64,000 nt of DNA from a virus: positions 1-64,000 of IMG/VR virus record IMGVR_UViG_3300021964_012561; one strand, 5' to 3'. The notes beneath the pieces are model-generated. The model was not told the origin of the DNA and ran no database searches. It saw only the letters and a program-made list of their open reading frames with translations. The position numbers were made by a program, and so were the translations under genes. This document shows, piece by piece, positions 61,498 to 64,000 of the stretch. Each line of letters opens with the position of its first letter. Within the stretch, counting starts at the first letter, position 1.

Positions 61498-62454
61498 ATG
61501 ATTACTGTTAAAGAAAAAATAAGGCTTATTGAATCATGTTTTGGTAAGTCTAGGCTGTCTGCTGACAATAAAAATGCCGTTGTGTTTTGCCCAATTTGTA
61601 AATCACAAGGTAAAGATAAATTCAAACTAGCCATTGGTATAGATAAAGGTATGTATCATTGTTGGGTTTGTGAGTCTAAAGGTAAAAATATAGGTCGTTT
61701 AGCTTTAAAATATTCAATTCAAAAGAAATCTGCGACTGAACTTTATAGTTATTTTAAAACGGATAAAGATGACTTACAAGTACGAATTGAACAAAAAAAG
61801 ACTGTTGAATTACCTGAAGACTTTAGACTTATTGCAACAAGCAGAGGACATTCAGCAAAGATTGCAAGATCTTACCTTGAAAATAGAGGCTTTAAGGAAA
61901 AAGATTTCTACCGGTTCAGAGTTGGAATTAGTGAAAAATACGGATACAAAAACAGAATAATATTTCCTTCGTTCGACAAAGATCAAAATTTAAATTATTA
62001 TACAGCAAGAACTCACAACTCAGAACAAAAAAGAAGATATCAAAATTCAAAAGTTTCTAGAAAAGACGTAATTTTTCGTGAATTTGACATTGATTTTTCA
62101 AAAGAATTAATTTTAACAGAAGGTGTTTTTGATTTACTAAATTGTCCTGATAACGCTACATGTATTTTAGGTAGCTGGATTGATAAAAATTATGCAATCT
62201 TTAAAAAAATTGTGAAAAATAGTACACCTGTTATTTTGTGCTTCGATGAAGATGCAAAAGCCAAAACACAAAAAATTGCCAAAATGCTTCATGAGTACTG
62301 TGTACCGGTAAAAATAACACAACACAAAGGCAAAGATTTTGGCGACATGTCAAAAGAAGAAGTAGATTATTGGCTAAAAGAGGCAAAACCTTTTAATAAT
62401 GTTGATCGAATATCCTATTTAATAAAGACAATTCAATCCGGTTCAGTTTTTTAG
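61498..62454 (+). CDS. DNA primase-like protein (zinc finger plus TOPRIM)
   Basis: A 318-residue protein. CPICKSQG and HCWVCESKG (Cys31, Cys34, His54/Cys55, Cys58) form a zinc-binding motif of the CHC2 type. A TOPRIM domain follows: LILTEGVFDLLN near 203-214 holds the Glu, and ILCFDEDAKAK near 246-256 the DxD. The gene is bacterial/phage primase in style, shorter than DnaG and lacking the C-terminal helicase-binding domain. It synthesises RNA primers for lagging-strand replication. An overlapping frame at 61769 is a shadow. Confidence 0.88.
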   Translation: MITVKEKIRLIESCFGKSRLSADNKNAVVFCPICKSQGKDKFKLAIGIDKGMYHCWVCESKGKNIGRLALKYSIQKKSATELYSYFKTDKDDLQVRIEQKKTVELPEDFRLIATSRGHSAKIARSYLENRGFKEKDFYRFRVGISEKYGYKNRIIFPSFDKDQNLNYYTARTHNSEQKRRYQNSKVSRKDVIFREFDIDFSKELILTEGVFDLLNCPDNATCILGSWIDKNYAIFKKIVKNSTPVILCFDEDAKAKTQKIAKMLHEYCVPVKITQHKGKDFGDMSKEEVDYWLKEAKPFNNVDRISYLIKTIQSGSVF

Positions 62455-62463
62455 AGAGGTTTT

Positions 62464-63072
62464 ATGAAATTAAATCGATTACAATTAAGAAAAATAATTT
62501 TACAAGAAATTCAAAGTTCAATAGACGAAGAGATAATATTTGCAAAAGATGGTTATTTAAACTATGGCATGCAATCTCAACATGATCAAGGCCATGTATA
62601 TAGATCTAAATGTTCTGAATGTGGCTCAAAAATGTATGAAGGTGACAAAGTTTGTGAACAATGTGGTTATTCTATGGCAGAAGAAGAAACACGCAAAGAA
62701 TACATAAGCGAGGGTGCTTGTGGCGGTTGTGGATCATGTAGTACTTGCGGCGAAGATGACGGATCAGATTATTCAATAGATACAATGGGAATGGTAGGGG
62801 ACGCATTACATGCTTTAAATGACGCAGGTTACAATGTTGATGCAACAAAAAGAAAAGACTATAAAATAGGTAATCATAAAATATTTAAAGGGTCGTATAT
62901 GGCAAAAAGTCACCTATACAAAGTCAATAAATATTCAGAAAAGCTTTACCATATGATACCAGACGGTCATAATCTTGAAGACTGGATGAGAACAAAATTA
63001 GCACAAATAGCTGATGACATTGGTGAAGTTTATCACGCATTAGATCATGATATATTTGAGGGTGATGTATAA
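62464..63072 (+). CDS. Zinc-ribbon protein with CxxCxxCxxC cluster, unknown function
   Basis: A 202-residue protein. A zinc ribbon is formed by CSECG and CEQCG (Cys50, Cys53, Cys64, Cys67). It is followed by GACGGCGSCSTCGED with Cys86, Cys89, Cys92 and Cys95, a CxxCxxCxxC arrangement that could hold a metal or Fe-S cluster. The C-terminal 110 residues (MGMVGDALHALNDAGYNVDA, EDWMRTKLAQIADDIGEVYH) are helical. The N-terminal MKLNRLQLRKIILQEI starts like several T4-type phage proteins. Function not recognised; location after the primase suggests nucleic acid metabolism. Confidence 0.75.
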   Translation: MKLNRLQLRKIILQEIQSSIDEEIIFAKDGYLNYGMQSQHDQGHVYRSKCSECGSKMYEGDKVCEQCGYSMAEEETRKEYISEGACGGCGSCSTCGEDDGSDYSIDTMGMVGDALHALNDAGYNVDATKRKDYKIGNHKIFKGSYMAKSHLYKVNKYSEKLYHMIPDGHNLEDWMRTKLAQIADDIGEVYHALDHDIFEGDV

Positions 63073-64000
63073 ATGCCTTATTTACTCCAGGATCTTTTTG
63101 AAGAAACAAAAAATCACGGAATAAGAAAAAAAGATAAAAAAAGAATGGCAAGATCTTGTAAATACATTAAAAATTACAAGCTGCTACCTGAATTAAAGTG
63201 CCCAGATCCAACGAGTAAATTGCATAAACAAGACGTAGAAGAATTGCTTAGCTACTATCATAATCCAACACTTCCTGAAAAGTTCTTAACTAAGTCTCAT
63301 GAGTCTGTTAAAAAGTTATTTAAAGATTATTGTAAAGACAACAATTTAAAGCCCAGCTGGAAACAAATTGATGATTATAAAAAAGATGTAAGTACAATAA
63401 TTTCACACTTAAAATACAGACATAATAGACCTAGGCCAAAAGAATTTTTAGGTGAAGAATACGATGAAATTAGTGACATGTTTAATCCTTCATTTCCTAG
63501 CGGTCATACAGCTTCTGCATATTTTTTTGCTGAAATGTTATCTTGCATTTATGAAAATCATAGGCAAGAATTAAAAAAATTAGCACGTTTAATAGGACAA
63601 TCTAGGCTTGAAAATGGAGTACATTTCCCATCAGACATTCTTTATGGACGTTTTATTGGAGAAACATTAGCGGGATTATGTAAAGAACAAGGGCTACATA
63701 AAGATTTAATTGACTTTGAGCTTAAGAAAAACGATACAAAAAATTGTAAAGAGTATCTACTTAATAAATTCAAAGATCCTGAACAATTAAAGAATAACAT
63801 TACTGAATTTATCATACGATCAAATGAAATAGAAAAAATTAATGTAGATTATCAAGAATGCATTAATGCTGTTGATAACTTTTTATCAGGATATCGACTA
63901 GAGAAATGCTCTAAAAATAAAGATATTATGTCACATTTAAAAGGCATTGTCGTTGCTCACAAATTACACCCTATTGATAATCCGTATAAAATGATTTTAG
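63073..64000 (+). CDS. PAP2-family phosphatase (3' partial)
   Basis: The frame starts at ATG 63073, right after the preceding stop, and is open to the right edge, so the 3' end is missing; 309 codons are visible. All three PAP2/acid phosphatase motifs are present: KX6RP as Lys114 to Pro122 (KYRHNRPRP), PSGH at 142-145 and SRX5HX3D as Ser177-Arg178 to His184 and Asp188. The family cleaves phosphate esters, including isoprenoid and lipid diphosphates or nucleotides. No membrane segments are visible, so this is closer to soluble class A acid phosphatases. A helical C-terminal region of unknown role follows. Confidence 0.85.
   Translation, partial: MPYLLQDLFEETKNHGIRKKDKKRMARSCKYIKNYKLLPELKCPDPTSKLHKQDVEELLSYYHNPTLPEKFLTKSHESVKKLFKDYCKDNNLKPSWKQIDDYKKDVSTIISHLKYRHNRPRPKEFLGEEYDEISDMFNPSFPSGHTASAYFFAEMLSCIYENHRQELKKLARLIGQSRLENGVHFPSDILYGRFIGETLAGLCKEQGLHKDLIDFELKKNDTKNCKEYLLNKFKDPEQLKNNITEFIIRSNEIEKINVDYQECINAVDNFLSGYRLEKCSKNKDIMSHLKGIVVAHKLHPIDNPYKMIL

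Noticed and set aside
61769-61960. 63-codon + strand frame inside the primase
   Set aside because: Shadow frame in a conserved primase region; no ribosome site of its own.
1-64000. tRNA genes, CRISPR arrays, insertion sequences, rho-independent terminators
   Set aside because: Gaps between genes are too short for tRNAs, no regularly spaced repeats exist outside the fibre gene, no transposase is present and no GC hairpin with a T-run was found in the gaps.

Overview
The window is part of a large AT-rich (about 30% GC by eye) genome of a contractile-tailed (myovirus-like) bacteriophage, probably from an aquatic setting. The phage signature is clear: a fibre protein with a C1q-like tip, a T4 gp55-like late sigma factor, gp25-like and gp6/J-like baseplate wedge proteins, a long series of very large virion proteins, a RuvC-like resolvase, and a zinc-finger/TOPRIM primase. 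Every gene is on the + strand. Most junctions are 0-20 bases or short overlaps, and I see no tRNA, CRISPR array or insertion sequence. The host cannot be named from the sequence.

Layout. (1) 3-4259: 3' part of a repeat-rich fibre gene. (2) 4335-26171: about 22 kb of glycan genes, nearly all soluble enzymes of sugar synthesis, modification and transfer. They include about eight glycosyltransferases, three DegT-type aminotransferases, two formyltransferases, three cupin isomerases/epimerases, a CMP-sugar synthetase next to a sialyltransferase-like enzyme, a pyruvate aldolase, a SIS-HAD fusion, two methyltransferases, a sulfotransferase, a 2OG-Fe(II) oxygenase, a WbqC-like protein, a polysaccharide deacetylase and a Gfo/Idh/MocA dehydrogenase. 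(3) 26195-30161: Fe-S RecB/Cas4-like nuclease, QueF-like reductase, ferredoxin and two more GT4 glycosyltransferases. (4) 30171-31556: small membrane protein, late sigma factor, small coiled-coil protein. (5) 31559-60935: baseplate and tail module, with LamG/concanavalin-like domains in three proteins. (6) 60937-64000: resolvase, primase, Cys-cluster protein and a PAP2 phosphatase running off the right edge.

How it may work together. The glycan cluster resembles a bacterial O-antigen locus but has no recognisable flippase, polymerase, ligase, initiating phosphoglycosyl transferase or any multi-span membrane protein. It also lacks an RmlA/RmlB pair, so it probably draws nucleotide sugars from the host, tailors them (amination, N-formylation, methylation, sulfation, hydroxylation) and transfers them in the cytoplasm. 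Because it sits directly behind a fibre gene and near the virion genes, glycosylation of virion proteins is an attractive inference; remodelling of the host surface is the main alternative. Within the cluster, 10080-13124 looks like a compact route from sugar phosphate to ulosonic acid to CMP-sugar to glycan. Functions rest on motif recognition by eye; no database search was made.
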